Shown: positions 1-9,612, numbered from the stretch's first letter. The stretch is 64,000 nt of DNA from Methylobacter sp. (GCA_026399025.1 JAPLRU010000049.1:124001-188000); one strand, 5' to 3'. Notes: generated by a model from the letters alone, not told the origin. Made by a program: numbers and translations.

Positions 1-216
1 CAATCGCAGCATGGCGAAAAAATAAAACAATTGACCAAGGAACTTAGTTTATCTACCGATCAAAAATCCCGGCTGGAAACTATTTTCCAGCAACACCGCG
101 AAAAATTAAAAGCACTGCGCGAGGAAAACCATAAACTGATAGAAGGCGTTCTTACCAACGAACAAATGGCGAAATACAACGCGTTGAGAAAGGAACGGCA
201 TCCGAAAAGGCAGTAG
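1..216 (+). CDS. C-terminal end of a Spy/CpxP-like small protein (5' partial)
   Basis: The reading frame is open from the first base of the window, so the start lies outside. About 71 residues are visible, rich in Lys, Glu and Arg and predicted helical. The pattern LSLSTDQKSRLETIF, then a helix, then LTNEQMAKYNALRKER resembles the LTxxQ-type repeats of periplasmic Spy/CpxP chaperones and related metal-resistance proteins. That family binds unfolded envelope proteins. The assignment rests on helix pattern only; the signal peptide, if any, is not in the window. A TTG at 31 could be an internal start but the frame does not need it. Confidence 0.45.
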   Translation, partial: QSQHGEKIKQLTKELSLSTDQKSRLETIFQQHREKLKALREENHKLIEGVLTNEQMAKYNALRKERHPKRQ

Positions 217-353
217 AAACATCACCGGATAGCATTGCCCCAGATGGGGAGCGCCGCACCTCAATCCGCAGTGACTCATGATAACGGGATGACTAAACCC
301 CCATTAAATCTGTAAAATAGCCGTTTTTTCATTGTCTAGCCTCTTAAAACATA

Positions 354-2063
354 ATGCGCACTACTCAATTCCCACTTAATACCGTTAAAGAAACCCCGGC
401 TGACGCTGAAATAGCCAGCCATCAATTGATGATCCGCGCAGGCCTGATCCGCAAACTGGCCGCCGGTCTTTATAGCTGGCTGCCGTTGGGACTTCGAGTC
501 ATGCGTAAGGTCGAAAAAATCACGCGCGAGGAAATGGAAAAAACCGGCGCGCTGGAAGTGTTGATGCCCGGCCTGCAACCCGCCGAATTGTGGCAGGAAA
601 CCGGACGCTGGGAACAATACGGCCCGGAACTGGCACGATTAAAAGACCGTCATGACCGCGATTTTTGCCTGGGACCGACGCACGAAGAAATTATTACCGA
701 TCTGGCGCGCAACGAGATCAAAAGCTACAAGCAGCTGCCTATCACTTATTATCAAATTCAATCCAAATTTCGCGATGAAATCCGTCCCCGTTTCGGCGTG
801 ATGCGTTCGCGCGAATTCATCATGAAAGACGCTTATTCATTCCATTTGGACCACGAATCGTTGCAAGTCACTTACGAGGCGATGTATCAAGCTTATACCA
901 ACATTTTTAACCACTTGGGCTTAAAGTTTCGTGCGGTTATCGCCGATTCCGGTTCGATCGGCGGCGCGGTATCGCATGAATTTCATGTCTTGGCCGATTC
1001 CGGCGAAGATGCGATTGCGTTCTCGACCGACAGCGAATATGCGGCCAATGTTGAAAAGGCCGAAGCAGTGATGCCGGTCGGCTCGCGCGCTTCGGCTACA
1101 AAAGCGCTGACGCTGATCGATACGCCGAATCAACACAGCATCGAAGAAGTCTCCGGTTTTTTAAATATTCCCGCCACGCAATGCCTGAAAACGTTGATTG
1201 TTAGAGGCGAGGAAGACACGCTGGTGGCACTGCTGCTGAGAGGAGACCATAATCTTAACGAAATCAAAGCCATTAAAATCGACGGCATCGCCTCCCCGCT
1301 CCAATTCGCCGGCGACGAAGAAGTTAAGAGTGCCTGTAACTGCAAACCCGGCTCTATCGGCCCGATTGGCTTAAACATCAAAATCATTGCCGACCGTAGC
1401 GTGACGTTAATGTCCGATTTCGTTTGCGGCGCCAACCAGGACGGCAAACATTATCAAGGCGTCAACTGGGAACGCGATTTGCCTGTTCCCGATCACGTTG
1501 CCGACCTGCGCATGGTGGTTGACGGCGATCCCAGCCCGGACGGCAAAGGCCGCATCACCTTAGCTCGCGGTATTGAAGTCGGTCATATCTTCCAGCTGGG
1601 CACCAAATACAGCGAAGCGATGAAAGCCGGCGTGATCAACGAAGGCGGCAAGAATCAAATCATGACCATGGGCTGTTACGGTATAGGCATTTCCCGCGTG
1701 GTCGCCGCCGCGATCGAACAAAATCATGACGACAAAGGCATCATCTGGCCGGTCAATCTGGCGCCGTTCCAGGTCGCGCTTTGCCCGATGAACATGCACA
1801 AGTCCGAACGCCTGAAAGCGGCTTCGGAACAGTTGTACCAGGACTTGCTGGCGGCCGGAATCGATGTGTTATTCGATGACAGAAAAGTCCGCGCCGGATT
1901 TATGTTTTCGGATATGGAACTGATCGGCATCCCGCACTGCATCGTGGTTGGCGACCGCGGCCTGGATTCCGGCACGGTGGAATACAAAGCCAGAACGGCT
2001 GAAGCCAACGAGGAAATCCCGTTTGCGGATATTATCGATTTCTTGAACAAGAAGTTGAGTTAA
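354..2063 (+). CDS. proS: prolyl-tRNA synthetase (bacterial type)
   Basis: Charges tRNA-Pro with proline in the cytoplasm. The 569 residues match the usual length of bacterial-type ProRS carrying the YbaK-like editing domain inserted between class II motifs 2 and 3. Visible signatures are motif 2 ([17 protein letters not shown], about residues 140-157), motif 3 ([14 protein letters not shown], about 443-456) and a C-terminal anticodon-binding domain (about 475-569). The ATG at 354 begins the conserved [20 protein letters not shown]-terminus. It is followed, facing it, by dusA across a long hairpin, so it is probably monocistronic. Nothing odd is seen. Confidence 0.97.
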   Translation: MRTTQFPLNTVKETPADAEIASHQLMIRAGLIRKLAAGLYSWLPLGLRVMRKVEKITREEMEKTGALEVLMPGLQPAELWQETGRWEQYGPELARLKDRHDRDFCLGPTHEEIITDLARNEIKSYKQLPITYYQIQSKFRDEIRPRFGVMRSREFIMKDAYSFHLDHESLQVTYEAMYQAYTNIFNHLGLKFRAVIADSGSIGGAVSHEFHVLADSGEDAIAFSTDSEYAANVEKAEAVMPVGSRASATKALTLIDTPNQHSIEEVSGFLNIPATQCLKTLIVRGEEDTLVALLLRGDHNLNEIKAIKIDGIASPLQFAGDEEVKSACNCKPGSIGPIGLNIKIIADRSVTLMSDFVCGANQDGKHYQGVNWERDLPVPDHVADLRMVVDGDPSPDGKGRITLARGIEVGHIFQLGTKYSEAMKAGVINEGGKNQIMTMGCYGIGISRVVAAAIEQNHDDKGIIWPVNLAPFQVALCPMNMHKSERLKAASEQLYQDLLAAGIDVLFDDRKVRAGFMFSDMELIGIPHCIVVGDRGLDSGTVEYKARTAEANEEIPFADIIDFLNKKLS

Positions 2064-2073
2064 CAAACACAGA

Positions 2074-2122
2074 TATGTCTTCAACTCGCGGCTTCCGGCA
2101 TGGGCCGCGAGTTGGGGACATA
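2074..2122. terminator. long hairpin between convergent proS and dusA
   Basis: Arms 2074-2092 and 2104-2122 pair over 19 bp (two G-T wobbles; the inner 11 bp, CAACTCGCGGC, are perfect) around an 11-nt loop. It sits exactly between two convergent genes, which suggests a bidirectional transcription barrier. There is no strong T-tract on either side, so it could instead be a dispersed palindromic repeat or an mRNA 3' stabiliser. Confidence 0.5.
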
Positions 2123-2124
2123 CC

Positions 2125-3105
2125 TTAAAGCTTTATCGGCAAAGCCGCCAAAATCACATCAATGCCCGCATCGGCTTTACAAACATTTTCACTCAGATGC
2201 CGACGCCAACCTCGCGCCCCCGGCTCGCCGTGAAAAAGTCCTAAGATATGCCTGGATATACTGCTTAGACGCACGCCCTCGCCCTGTTCAAGCTGTTGCT
2301 GAATATAGGGGATCAACAAGCGCATAATCATTTCCCGCGATCTCGGCTCTTCGGACTCGCCGAAAAAACGCCTGTCCACATCGGCCAACAAATAAGGATT
2401 GTGATAAGCCTCTCGGCCGACCATAACGCCATCGACCTGTTGCAAAACAGCTTCGGCCTGATCCAAGGTAGTAATGCCGCCGTTCAGGATGATTTCCAAC
2501 TGCGGGAAATCCTGTTTTATTTGATAGACCACATCGTAACGTAACGGCGGAATATCGCGGTTTTGTTTCGGCGACAAGCCGCTTAACCACGCTTTTCTGG
2601 CATGAATAATAAACGTTTTGCAACCGGCATCGGCCACTGTCGAGACAAAATGAACCAGCTCTTGATAAGAGTCCCGCTGATCAATGCCGATTCTTGATTT
2701 AACTGTAACCGGAATTGAAACCGCCTGTGTCATCGTCGCAACGCACTCGGCGACCAGTTCGGGCTCCGCCATCAAGCAAGCGCCAAAACGGCCGTTCTGA
2801 ACCCGGTCGCTGGGACAACCGACATTCAAATTCACCTCGTCATAGCCATAATCCTCGACCATCTTCGCGCAGAAGGCCAATTCCCGCGGATTACTGCCGC
2901 CCAATTGAAACGCAAGCGGATGCTCCGCGGCACTAAATTGTAAAAAACGCTGATGATCGCCATGAATCAACGCGCCGGTAGTCACCATTTCGGTGTATAA
3001 CAACGCCTGTTGCGAAATCAGCCGATGAAAATAGCGGCAGTGTCTATCGGTCCAATCCAGCATAGGGGCAACGGAGAAGCGTCTGGCGTGTTTATTAGCG
3101 TTCAT
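2125..3105 (-). CDS. dusA: tRNA-dihydrouridine synthase A
   Basis: FMN-dependent enzyme that reduces uridines in the tRNA D-loop (U20/U20a in Escherichia coli). The 326 residues fit the DusA family. The N-terminus [21 protein letters not shown] is the FMN-binding start of the TIM barrel. The catalytic cysteine lies in [19 protein letters not shown] (about residues 94-112). The 5' end of dusA is a known integration target of a family of phage and island integrases, and here an integrase fragment begins 82 bp upstream of the start. The gene itself looks intact, as expected when an integrating element restores the 5' end. Confidence 0.96.
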   Translation of the reverse strand: MNANKHARRFSVAPMLDWTDRHCRYFHRLISQQALLYTEMVTTGALIHGDHQRFLQFSAAEHPLAFQLGGSNPRELAFCAKMVEDYGYDEVNLNVGCPSDRVQNGRFGACLMAEPELVAECVATMTQAVSIPVTVKSRIGIDQRDSYQELVHFVSTVADAGCKTFIIHARKAWLSGLSPKQNRDIPPLRYDVVYQIKQDFPQLEIILNGGITTLDQAEAVLQQVDGVMVGREAYHNPYLLADVDRRFFGESEEPRSREMIMRLLIPYIQQQLEQGEGVRLSSISRHILGLFHGEPGARGWRRHLSENVCKADAGIDVILAALPIKL

Positions 3106-3156
3106 AAGGTGTTATTGGTGCTTATTAGTGTGCATTTGCCGTCTTGTCATACTACT

Positions 3157-3183
3157 AGTACGCCTTAATCAACGGGGCGTACT
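3157..3183. promoter_or_regulatory. inverted repeat immediately upstream of the integrase fragment
   Basis: Perfect 8-bp arms AGTACGCC (3157-3164) and GGCGTACT (3176-3183) flank 11 nt and end 3 bp before the integrase ATG at 3187. It could be an operator or excisionase site of the former element, or a hairpin covering the start. No function is established. Confidence 0.35.
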
Positions 3184-3186
3184 GAA

Positions 3187-3507
3187 ATGGCATCGATTAC
3201 CAAGAAAACCAGGGCTGACGGCAGCTTTACTTACAAAGCATTCATCGTAATTAAAAAAGACGGTGTAATTATTCATCGTGAGAGTAAAACTTTTTACGTA
3301 AAACCTTAGCGGTTGACTGGGGGGAAGGAGAGCTTACCGATTAAGAGGGTGATTGAGCAATATTTAGAGGATTTCCCACCTTCCGGGCGAACCAAGTTAT
3401 CCGATCTAAAGAAGTTGCTTAATATGGATATATGCAAGCTGAATGTGCATACGTTAACGGCTAAGGACTTAATTAAGCGACGTAACTTCAAGCATATTGA
3501 CTATTAA
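3187..3507 (+). pseudogene. broken tyrosine-recombinase integrase, N-terminal remnant
   Basis: From the ATG at 3187 the frame reads MASITKKTRADGSFTYKAF and continues to SKTFYVKP, the arm-type DNA-binding N-terminus typical of phage and island tyrosine integrases. It meets an in-frame TAG at 3307-3309. The same frame then continues (SLPIKRVIEQYLEDFPPSGRT, LTAKDLI), which looks like the SAM-like core-binding domain, until a TAA at 3505-3507. The catalytic domain (R-H-R-Y) is absent and the next gene, hicB on the other strand, overlaps its end. It is therefore both interrupted and truncated. Its position just upstream of the dusA 5' end matches the dusA-targeting integrase family; that subfamily assignment is inference. 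Confidence 0.7.
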
Positions 3508-3842
3508 TGCGAATGCTCGACCGCCCCGCCCAACACTTCTGCCGCCCACTGATTAAGGCTCTTTCCGGCAGACTTGGCCGCCACCAGTGCCGCGGCATGA
3601 ATCTCAGGAGTTACGCGCAGCATTAATTTTCCGCTGGCCGGTTTTTCTGGGGATTTACCTATTTTTTCGCAAGCCTCCAGATAATCATCAACGGCTTCTT
3701 CGAAAGCTGACCGCAAATCAGTCACGTTATCGGCATGAAAACCAATAATATCGTTAATTCCAAGCAACCGACCGACAAAGATATTGTCTCTGTCGTCAAA
3801 GCTGATACGGGCCTTATAGCCCCTGTAGGTCATGGTGCTCAT
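3504..3842 (-). CDS. hicB: HicB-type antitoxin
   Basis: Antitoxin of a type II toxin-antitoxin pair. The 112 residues have the HicB layout: an N-terminal partial RNase H-like fold (YRGYKARISFDDRDNIFVGR, GFHADNVTDLRSAFEEAVDDYL) and a C-terminal ribbon-helix-helix DNA-binding domain (KLMLRVTPEIHAAALVAAKS, then KSLNQWAAEVL). It would neutralise HicA and repress its own promoter. It overlaps hicA by 4 bp (stop and start share ATGA), so the two are translationally coupled in the order hicA-hicB. The 10-bp-arm palindrome at 4102-4122 is the likely operator. Confidence 0.9.
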   Translation of the reverse strand: MSTMTYRGYKARISFDDRDNIFVGRLLGINDIIGFHADNVTDLRSAFEEAVDDYLEACEKIGKSPEKPASGKLMLRVTPEIHAAALVAAKSAGKSLNQWAAEVLGGAVEHSH

Positions 3843-4093
3843 GGCTTAACTCCGATAGATATTAAAAACTCTCGCGCTTGCTCGACTTGATACGGCTTAG
3901 CCTCTTTCTCCGGATGCGGCCTGTGGAAAGCAGTGATTCTTCCGTTAAACTCGAAGCGCATGCGCGAGCCTCGACCTTCGATAACCCGACATCCCAAAGC
4001 AATCAGTAACGCTTCGATGCGTACCCATTCAAGCGTGGCCGTAGTCGGCTTAGCAAAGATAGCGTGCAATGTTTTAGTATGTTTGGCTTTCAT
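3839..4093 (-). CDS. hicA: HicA-type mRNA interferase toxin
   Basis: Small toxin of the HicA family, which cleaves mRNA using a double-stranded-RNA-binding-like fold with a catalytic His. From the ATG at 4093 the protein is 84 residues, the expected size. The key segment is SRMRFEFNGRITAFHRPHPE (about residues 43-62), where the RxRF strand and the following FHRPHP carry the candidate catalytic His. A longer frame extends upstream to 4213, but it would run through the palindromic operator at 4102-4122, so the shorter start is preferred. First gene of the hicAB pair inside the dusA-adjacent accessory region. Confidence 0.85.
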   Translation of the reverse strand: MKAKHTKTLHAIFAKPTTATLEWVRIEALLIALGCRVIEGRGSRMRFEFNGRITAFHRPHPEKEAKPYQVEQAREFLISIGVKP

Positions 4094-4101
4094 GGAACCA
4101 A

Positions 4102-4122
4102 TGCTATCAAAATTTGATAGCA
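4102..4122. promoter_or_regulatory. palindromic operator upstream of hicAB
   Basis: Perfect inverted repeat with arms TGCTATCAAA and TTTGATAGCA around a single central A, ending 8 bp upstream of the hicA start. This is the size and position expected of a ribbon-helix-helix (HicB) operator controlling hicAB. Binding is inferred. Confidence 0.7.
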
Positions 4123-4213
4123 CTGACAAGTATGGAGAGGCAGCCCGCCAAAGGCGTTTTGATTGAACAATCCAGCATCCCGACCATTCCTTTCCTTGTC
4201 GTTCTAACGACAA

Positions 4214-4932
4214 GCATTATATAGAGTCAATAATTGATTAAGCGACATTGAACTTCGCTTGTTGAGCAAACGTTACTTTCTAAAAGCAAGATTACCCAGC
4301 GATTAAGAGGTGTATCATGAACGTAGATTAGTTAGCCGAGGCCGACCGATGAAGTTATGTTTTATATTCGCGGCGGTACATGCGGTTCGGGTTCTGGGTT
4401 TGAGTCCTAATGACTTGCAACCGAGCCGATATTGCTCACCTGAAATATCTGTGTTTCCGGAACGGTGATATTTGGATCGGGATAAGCGGTGCAATCCCAT
4501 TCCCCCTCCCCCAATTATTCGGCGGCCTGACCGTGGAACGGCGCTGTCAATTGGACGGTTCCGGCACTGAAGCAGTCCAAACCATTCATGATCGCTTAGC
4601 AGACGTCCCGGCGAAATGGCTAGCGAAACTCGGAATTACACAAGACGCCGACGGCGGGTTTCGTATCCCGCAGCGTACATTGCTCATCCTTGCGCGCAAA
4701 CTTTCCGATTCGTAGCTCCGATGCATGTGCCTATTGCCAAGTTGCATTGCCTGTCATGGCGCTCAACCGGAGCGCGGTTATAATACGGTTTTATTTTTCA
4801 GCTTTTCGTGCCGCCCCGATTGGCTTTACGTTATGCTGTAGGGTGAATTTTCTCACTATAAAATCTTGCTCATAGCCCATTCAAAGATTTCCCCGGCTTT
4901 GCAGCCATTCAATACTTTGTTTCGAGTACATC
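4214..4932. other. 719-bp stretch with no supported gene
   Basis: Lies between hicA and the membrane-protein gene at 4933. A frame from 4410 to 4715 (+, 101 residues, ending ILARKLSDS) is open but has no convincing ribosome-binding site and no family I recognise; it may be decayed island sequence. Other frames here are short and composition-driven. No tRNA, repeat array or IS end was seen. Confidence 0.4.
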
Positions 4933-5370
4933 ATGAAAAAAATTCTGCTTTCGCTTTTGGCCATCTTCCTGCTTATTGAGGAGTGGCTTTGGGATTCACT
5001 AACGGCATTCGGGCGCTCGCTATCCCAATGGTTGCATCTGAAACAATTTGAACAATGGCTCAGTCAGACAACTGCGACTATGGCGCTGGTCGCGTTTATT
5101 ATCCCGCTATTGATCGTCGCGCCAGTCAATCTCGTCGCGTTTAAATTACTCGCCAATGGATTGATTCTGCAAAGCATCCTGATGGAGGTACTGGCTAAAT
5201 TACTCGGCACTTTGCTGGTAGCCAGAGTATTTGCGTTGACTAAACCGCAGTTGCTAACCTTTAATTTCTTGAGGGTGACTTACACCGCTATCACTCAATG
5301 GCTGCAATGGGCGCACCGAAAAATCGCGGAAACCGCCTTATATCGCTGGGCTAAACAATTTAAAAGCTGA
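4933..5370 (+). CDS. small integral membrane protein of unknown function
   Basis: 145 residues. The N-terminus MKKILLSLLAIFLLIEEWLWD is a hydrophobic segment or signal anchor. A second, longer hydrophobic stretch spans about residues 49-95 (ALVAFIIPLLIVAPVNLVAF onward), and the C-terminal third is amphipathic and basic (WAHRKIAETALYRWAKQFKS). I do not recognise a characterised family; uncharacterised proteobacterial membrane proteins of this size and layout exist. The ATG at 4933 is the only reasonable start. It is convergent with the next gene at 5421, 50 bp away. Confidence 0.7.
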   Translation: MKKILLSLLAIFLLIEEWLWDSLTAFGRSLSQWLHLKQFEQWLSQTTATMALVAFIIPLLIVAPVNLVAFKLLANGLILQSILMEVLAKLLGTLLVARVFALTKPQLLTFNFLRVTYTAITQWLQWAHRKIAETALYRWAKQFKS

Positions 5371-5420
5371 GCTTCACTGGGTTTGAACAACTGCCGTTGC
5401 AATTTTCGGCGGAGAGTTTT

Positions 5421-5726
5421 TTAATTCGAAGCCGACTCTTTTGGCTCCGTACTCACAGTTGCGCTTGGATCGAGCACCCTCAGCAGTTGCGACAAGTCGT
5501 CCGAAGTTTGCGCGGCCGGTTTTGGCCCCGATATTTTTTCGTCTATCCGGTCCACCATTTCTCCCGATCCCCATGAGGCCAGCGAGGCCAACATAAACAC
5601 CAGTAGGCCGCGAGTCATGCTTTGGGGTATTCCTTGCTGCTCCAGATAACTACGGACATACTTGGCCGCAATAAAGAACACCAGGGTGGAAATAATCAGA
5701 TTCCATGTGGAAGGTAGCGTAAACAT
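5421..5726 (-). CDS. small membrane protein with acidic soluble tail
   Basis: From the ATG at 5726 (preceded by AAGAGAA) the protein has 101 residues. It carries two predicted membrane segments, about residues 6-20 (WNLIISTLVFFIAAKYV) and 37-52 (RGLLVFMLASLASWGS), and an acidic/polar tail ending EPKESASN. A longer frame reaches 5774 but adds a charged leader without a ribosome-binding site and runs into the ParB-like gene. It lies 44 bp downstream of that ParB-domain gene on the same strand, so the two may be co-transcribed. Family not recognised. Confidence 0.6.
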   Translation of the reverse strand: MFTLPSTWNLIISTLVFFIAAKYVRSYLEQQGIPQSMTRGLLVFMLASLASWGSGEMVDRIDEKISGPKPAAQTSDDLSQLLRVLDPSATVSTEPKESASN

Positions 5727-5770
5727 TATTGATTTTCTCTTGACGTAAATATTACTCGTTAGGTGTCCGG

Positions 5771-6604
5771 TCACAATTCCTTATCAATTTTTGCTTCGAG
5801 CTCTAAGAACTTATCTTCCCAGTATTTAGCGGCTTTAACCGCTTCATTCTTTTCATGGGTCAAGCCAACGATACGTTCATTTAAGACCCTGTTTAATTCG
5901 CTTAACTTTTTAATTTCTTCAAGCGAAGCTGAAAGTTTACCGTCGGATTCTGACGTTTTCAGCACGGCATCCTTATCAACTTCCGAAGCTTTTGTCCTGC
6001 CTTGTTGTTTGTTCAAGCCGTCTTCGTCGCCTTCATCATTCTCGATAATAGAGGCGGATTCAGGCTTGGCTTCTACAAGCTTCGGCGGCGTAATTTCTTT
6101 AATGGCTTTATTCAGGCTTTTTTTGCCGTCGATGACTTCCTTTATCAGCTCTGCCGGCGCTTCTTTAACCAGTTTATCGGCTAACTGTTGAGTACGCTGC
6201 CCCACTCCTGATTGTTTGGCTCTGGATGTAGCGGTGTCTAACTGGACCGTATCATGTGTTTGGGAATTATGCGTTGTTTGCGCATTTATCCAACTCAGAG
6301 AAGCCGATACGATAGCCGCGGACTGGCCTTGAGTTAGATGTCTGCGATGTAAATTTGACGATAAGATAAACTGTGTCGGGTTAGAGCCGGTATATTCGAT
6401 AACGACCGGATCAATCCCCAATTCGCAGAGCGCACGGTAGCGATTACCGCCATCCAAAATCATGCCGTCCAGCGTGTAAATAGGGTGTGTTTGTCCGTTA
6501 CTCTGAATGTTGTCTTTCAGCGAGTTAAACTCAGCCTCGGACATCCGTGGAAAATAAGTGCAAAGCGGATGCAGCTCGAGTGTTTGTTTATTTTTCTCAG
6601 TCAT
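5771..6604 (-). CDS. ParB/Srx-domain DNA-binding protein
   Basis: From the ATG at 6604 the protein has 277 residues. Residues about 10-85 form a ParB-N/Srx fold: HPLCTYFPRMSEAEFNSLKD, then NGQTHPIYTLDGMILDGGNR (the ILDGGNRYRA motif of ParB-like nucleotidases), then NLHRRHLTQGQSAAIV, which begins the helix-turn-helix region. The C-terminal third (from about residue 205) is a charged coiled coil (LEEIKKLSELNRVLNERIVG). Proteins like this occur on plasmids and genomic islands as partition or regulatory factors. No parA is adjacent, so it is unlikely to be the chromosomal partition ParB. It supports the reading of 3.1-6.6 kb as accessory DNA. Confidence 0.75.
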   Translation of the reverse strand: MTEKNKQTLELHPLCTYFPRMSEAEFNSLKDNIQSNGQTHPIYTLDGMILDGGNRYRALCELGIDPVVIEYTGSNPTQFILSSNLHRRHLTQGQSAAIVSASLSWINAQTTHNSQTHDTVQLDTATSRAKQSGVGQRTQQLADKLVKEAPAELIKEVIDGKKSLNKAIKEITPPKLVEAKPESASIIENDEGDEDGLNKQQGRTKASEVDKDAVLKTSESDGKLSASLEEIKKLSELNRVLNERIVGLTHEKNEAVKAAKYWEDKFLELEAKIDKEL

Positions 6605-6754
6605 TTTTTTAAGCAGCCTTAATGTGGGCCGGTGATTATAGCATGGCCGCAAGCCGCAAACTTAGGCGGGTATGTTGATGATAAGCGCTATCGGAGCGGA
6701 TTAATGACGGCTCAGTCGTTATAAAACGGAACGCGGAGATTATTTATCACCGCG

Positions 6755-7285
6755 CTACAAAACTTTCTCTAACATCTCCAAGCGCAAATCCGCAACTTTA
6801 GGCGTCCATAGCTGTGGATTTACTGGAAAGGGCTCGCTTACGCCAATACGTCGATAACCGCGCCGCTCGTAGAATGCAATCAATTCCATTCGACATGCAA
6901 TAACGCTCATAATCGCTTTATCGACGGCCCAGGTTTCTTGTGCGGTCTGCTCTGCGGCAAGCAGCAACTGTTTACCGACGCCTCTTCCTTGTAAAACCGG
7001 ACGGACTGCAAACAGGCCGAGACAAACCCGATCATTTAGTTTCTGCAAATGCACCGATCCAATCAGTTCCGCCTCAGCCCTGCACAGCAGAAACATCGAG
7101 TTTTCAGCTGTAATTAAGTGCAGGATTTCTTCCGTATCGGTTCTGCGTCCAGCCAATAAGTCAGCTTCCGTGGTCCACCCTTGTTTACTGGATTCGCCGC
7201 GATAAGCCATATTCACCAAGGCGGCAATTTGTTCGGCATGGTGTTTTTCCGATTTGGAAATCGATAGCGCCAACGTCATGTTCAA
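6755..7285 (-). CDS. GNAT-family N-acetyltransferase
   Basis: 176 residues with the GNAT acetyl-CoA-binding signature LFAVRPVLQGRGVGKQLL (about residues 90-107) and the C-terminal AFYERRGYRRIG motif (about 138-149). It transfers an acetyl group from acetyl-CoA to an unknown small amine or protein. The start overlaps the stop of the upstream aldo/keto reductase by 4 bp (ATGA), so the two genes are co-transcribed and translationally coupled. Substrate cannot be told from sequence. Confidence 0.88.
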   Translation of the reverse strand: MNMTLALSISKSEKHHAEQIAALVNMAYRGESSKQGWTTEADLLAGRRTDTEEILHLITAENSMFLLCRAEAELIGSVHLQKLNDRVCLGLFAVRPVLQGRGVGKQLLLAAEQTAQETWAVDKAIMSVIACRMELIAFYERRGYRRIGVSEPFPVNPQLWTPKVADLRLEMLEKVL

Positions 7286-8130
7286 AGCAATCTATCTATA
7301 GAATCGCAGTCTTCGGCAGTCAGTTCAAAATCGAAAATCGCCAGATCTTCCCGCATATGACTTGCCGATGTCGTACCGGTTAAAGGAAGAATGCCGATAT
7401 GATTTAAGTAACGAAAAAATAGTTGAGCGGGGTTACGCTGGTATTTAGCCGCCAAGGCTTGCAGCGTGGCATGCGCCAAAATATGGGGGTTAGCGGTTAG
7501 CGTCCAGAAGCTTTGATAAATGATCCGGTGCTCCCGGCAAAAATCACGAAGATGCCTGTCGTACTGGGTATCGGCATAAAAACGGTTCTGGATAACGGCC
7601 GGTTTAATTTCGGCGTTTTGATGCAAAAACTCAAACTGTTTAAGATCGTAGCAGTTGCTGATGCCCAATTGTTTAACCTTGCCGCTGTGGAAAATCAATT
7701 CCATAGCTTGCCACACTTCCAACGTATGCTTAGGGTTCGCTAACGGTGAGTGCAGCAGCAGACCATCTAAATAAGGGGTTTTCAGGTTTTTCAGCGAAGT
7801 CAGGAAGGATTGCGCGACTTGCTCGCTAAGACCGGCGTTGGGGTTATAAGGCACTCGTTCAGGATCTTGGCCATTTAGCGGCGTGAATTTGCTTTGCAGA
7901 TAAAGCTCGGCGCGATCTATGCCGTAACGCTGACAGGCGTTGCTTATACCGTCGCCGACGCCCGCTTCGTGGTAATGCTTGGGCTGACAGGCTGTATCAA
8001 TGCCGCGAAAACCCAATCCGATAGCCTGTTCCACCAAGGCCGCCGTGCGCTCTTTTTTCCAGGCCGTACCATAAATAATCGGCGGCATTCGCAGACCACC
8101 GACGGACGTAAAAAAGTCTTTATGATTCAT
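7282..8130 (-). CDS. aldo/keto reductase family oxidoreductase
   Basis: NAD(P)H-dependent carbonyl reductase of the AKR (beta/alpha)8-barrel type. From the ATG at 8130, preceded by a strong GGAGG, the protein has 282 residues. Recognisable parts are the catalytic Asp in GFRGIDTACQPKHYHE (about residues 43-58, Tyr in KHYH), the Lys in LYLQSKF, the His in GLLLHSPL, and LGISNCYDLKQFEF. A frame opening further upstream at 8208 lacks a ribosome-binding site. It is the first gene of a two-gene unit with the GNAT gene. The precise substrate is unknown. Confidence 0.88.
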   Translation of the reverse strand: MNHKDFFTSVGGLRMPPIIYGTAWKKERTAALVEQAIGLGFRGIDTACQPKHYHEAGVGDGISNACQRYGIDRAELYLQSKFTPLNGQDPERVPYNPNAGLSEQVAQSFLTSLKNLKTPYLDGLLLHSPLANPKHTLEVWQAMELIFHSGKVKQLGISNCYDLKQFEFLHQNAEIKPAVIQNRFYADTQYDRHLRDFCREHRIIYQSFWTLTANPHILAHATLQALAAKYQRNPAQLFFRYLNHIGILPLTGTTSASHMREDLAIFDFELTAEDCDSIDRLL

Positions 8131-8238
8131 AAGCGTTCCTCCGAAAATGTTGGACCTGAAACATCCTCTCACATTAGCTAAGTTCAAGCCAGTCGCTAGT
8201 TCGGCCAAGCGCGTTTTTTAGCTTTTCCGGTCACCGCT

Positions 8239-9522
8239 TTATTTTGCTTGAAACCGATAACCCCGCCAGCCGTAATAAGCGATGTAGCAATAGCACAGCG
8301 CCGGAATAAAGAACGCTTGTTGGATGCCGATCCGGTCGGCGAAGAGTCCTTGCACAACAGGCAACACAGCACCGCCGACGATAGCCGCGCACAATATCCC
8401 CGAGCCCTGCCCCGTATGCTTACCCAAACCGCTGACGGCCAATGAAAAGATAGTTGGAAACATGATCGAGTTAAACAGCCCAACCGCAAGAATCGTCCAC
8501 ATCGCAAGGTGGCCGCTACCGAGCATGGTCATTAAAACCAGCAGCGCAGCGGTTACCGCATTAAACGTGAGCACTTTTCCGGGCTGAATTTGCCGCATGA
8601 CTGCGGCGCCGATAAAGCGTCCGACCATAGCGCCGCCCCAATAAAACGACACGTACTTTCCGGCCTCTTGTTCCGCCAATCCGGCAATCGAAGGCTCGCC
8701 CAAAAAACTGATCAGAAAACTGCCGATAGCTACTTCGCCGCCGACATACACGAAAATACCGAGCGCGCCTAATATTAAGTGCGTGTAACTCCAGGCGCTA
8801 TGAGTGTGAGCATCATCAACACCTAAAACCTGTGCTTCGGCAGCTTTGATCTTGGGTAATTTGATTAGCGTAAAAATAATCGCCACCCCGAATAAAACCG
8901 CGGCCAGGAATAAATACGGATTTTGTACTGCGGCCGCTTGCGCCGCTTGATAAGCCGATAATTGTTCGGCATCGAGCTGTTTCATTTCATCCGCGGTTTT
9001 AACGGCAGTGGCGAGGATAAATAACGCACCGAAATAAGGGGCGATAGTCGTGCCCAACGAATTAAACGCTTGCGTCAGAGTTAACCGGCTGGAAGCGGTT
9101 TCCGCTTTACCGAGGATAGCGACATACGGATTAGCGGCAACTTGCAGCAAGGTGATACCGGAGGCCAAAACAAAAAAGGCGGCCAGGAATAAAGGGTAAG
9201 AATGCGCACTTGCGGCCGGGTAAAACAACAAACAACCGGTGCCCGCTATAGCTAACCCGGCAATAATGCCGCCTTTGTAATCGATTTTTTCGACCAGATA
9301 GCCGCTGGGAACGGAAACCACAAAATAAGCGGTAAAAAAACAAAATTGGACCAGCATGGCTTCGGTATAACTTAAGGTAAACACCGATTTCAAATGCGGG
9401 ATTAAAATATCATTTAAACAGGTGATAAAACCCCAGATAAAGAACAATGAAGTTAATGCCGTTAATGAGCCTAAATAGGGTGTTTTATCAGGGTTGATAG
9501 GTGCTTCAGTCAGTTGGGTCAT
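8239..9522 (-). CDS. sugar MFS transporter, FHS (fucose/glucose-galactose) family
   Basis: 427 residues, twelve predicted membrane segments, major facilitator superfamily. The N-terminus [20 protein letters not shown] is the diagnostic start of the fucose:H+ symporter family (FucP, GluP), and [10 protein letters not shown] plus [17 protein letters not shown] are the conserved family segments in the first half. Proton-coupled uptake of a hexose is the family role. Methanotrophs generally do not grow on sugars, so the real substrate or use is uncertain. It stands alone between the AKR gene and metZ; the 20-bp-stem hairpin at 9613-9660 lies in its upstream region. Confidence 0.9.
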   Translation of the reverse strand: MTQLTEAPINPDKTPYLGSLTALTSLFFIWGFITCLNDILIPHLKSVFTLSYTEAMLVQFCFFTAYFVVSVPSGYLVEKIDYKGGIIAGLAIAGTGCLLFYPAASAHSYPLFLAAFFVLASGITLLQVAANPYVAILGKAETASSRLTLTQAFNSLGTTIAPYFGALFILATAVKTADEMKQLDAEQLSAYQAAQAAAVQNPYLFLAAVLFGVAIIFTLIKLPKIKAAEAQVLGVDDAHTHSAWSYTHLILGALGIFVYVGGEVAIGSFLISFLGEPSIAGLAEQEAGKYVSFYWGGAMVGRFIGAAVMRQIQPGKVLTFNAVTAALLVLMTMLGSGHLAMWTILAVGLFNSIMFPTIFSLAVSGLGKHTGQGSGILCAAIVGGAVLPVVQGLFADRIGIQQAFFIPALCYCYIAYYGWRGYRFQAK

Positions 9523-9612
9523 GATGTTATCGATACGCGGGAGTTATCGTTTAGGCCCTGATGCGGTTGCAGATCCTTCGTTAAGCTCAGGTAGTGATTT
9601 TAAACTATTTTA

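Noticed and set aside
3105-6604. Intact prophage or active integrative element
   Set aside because: The integrase is broken and truncated and no structural, replication or excision genes are seen; no flanking att repeat was found.
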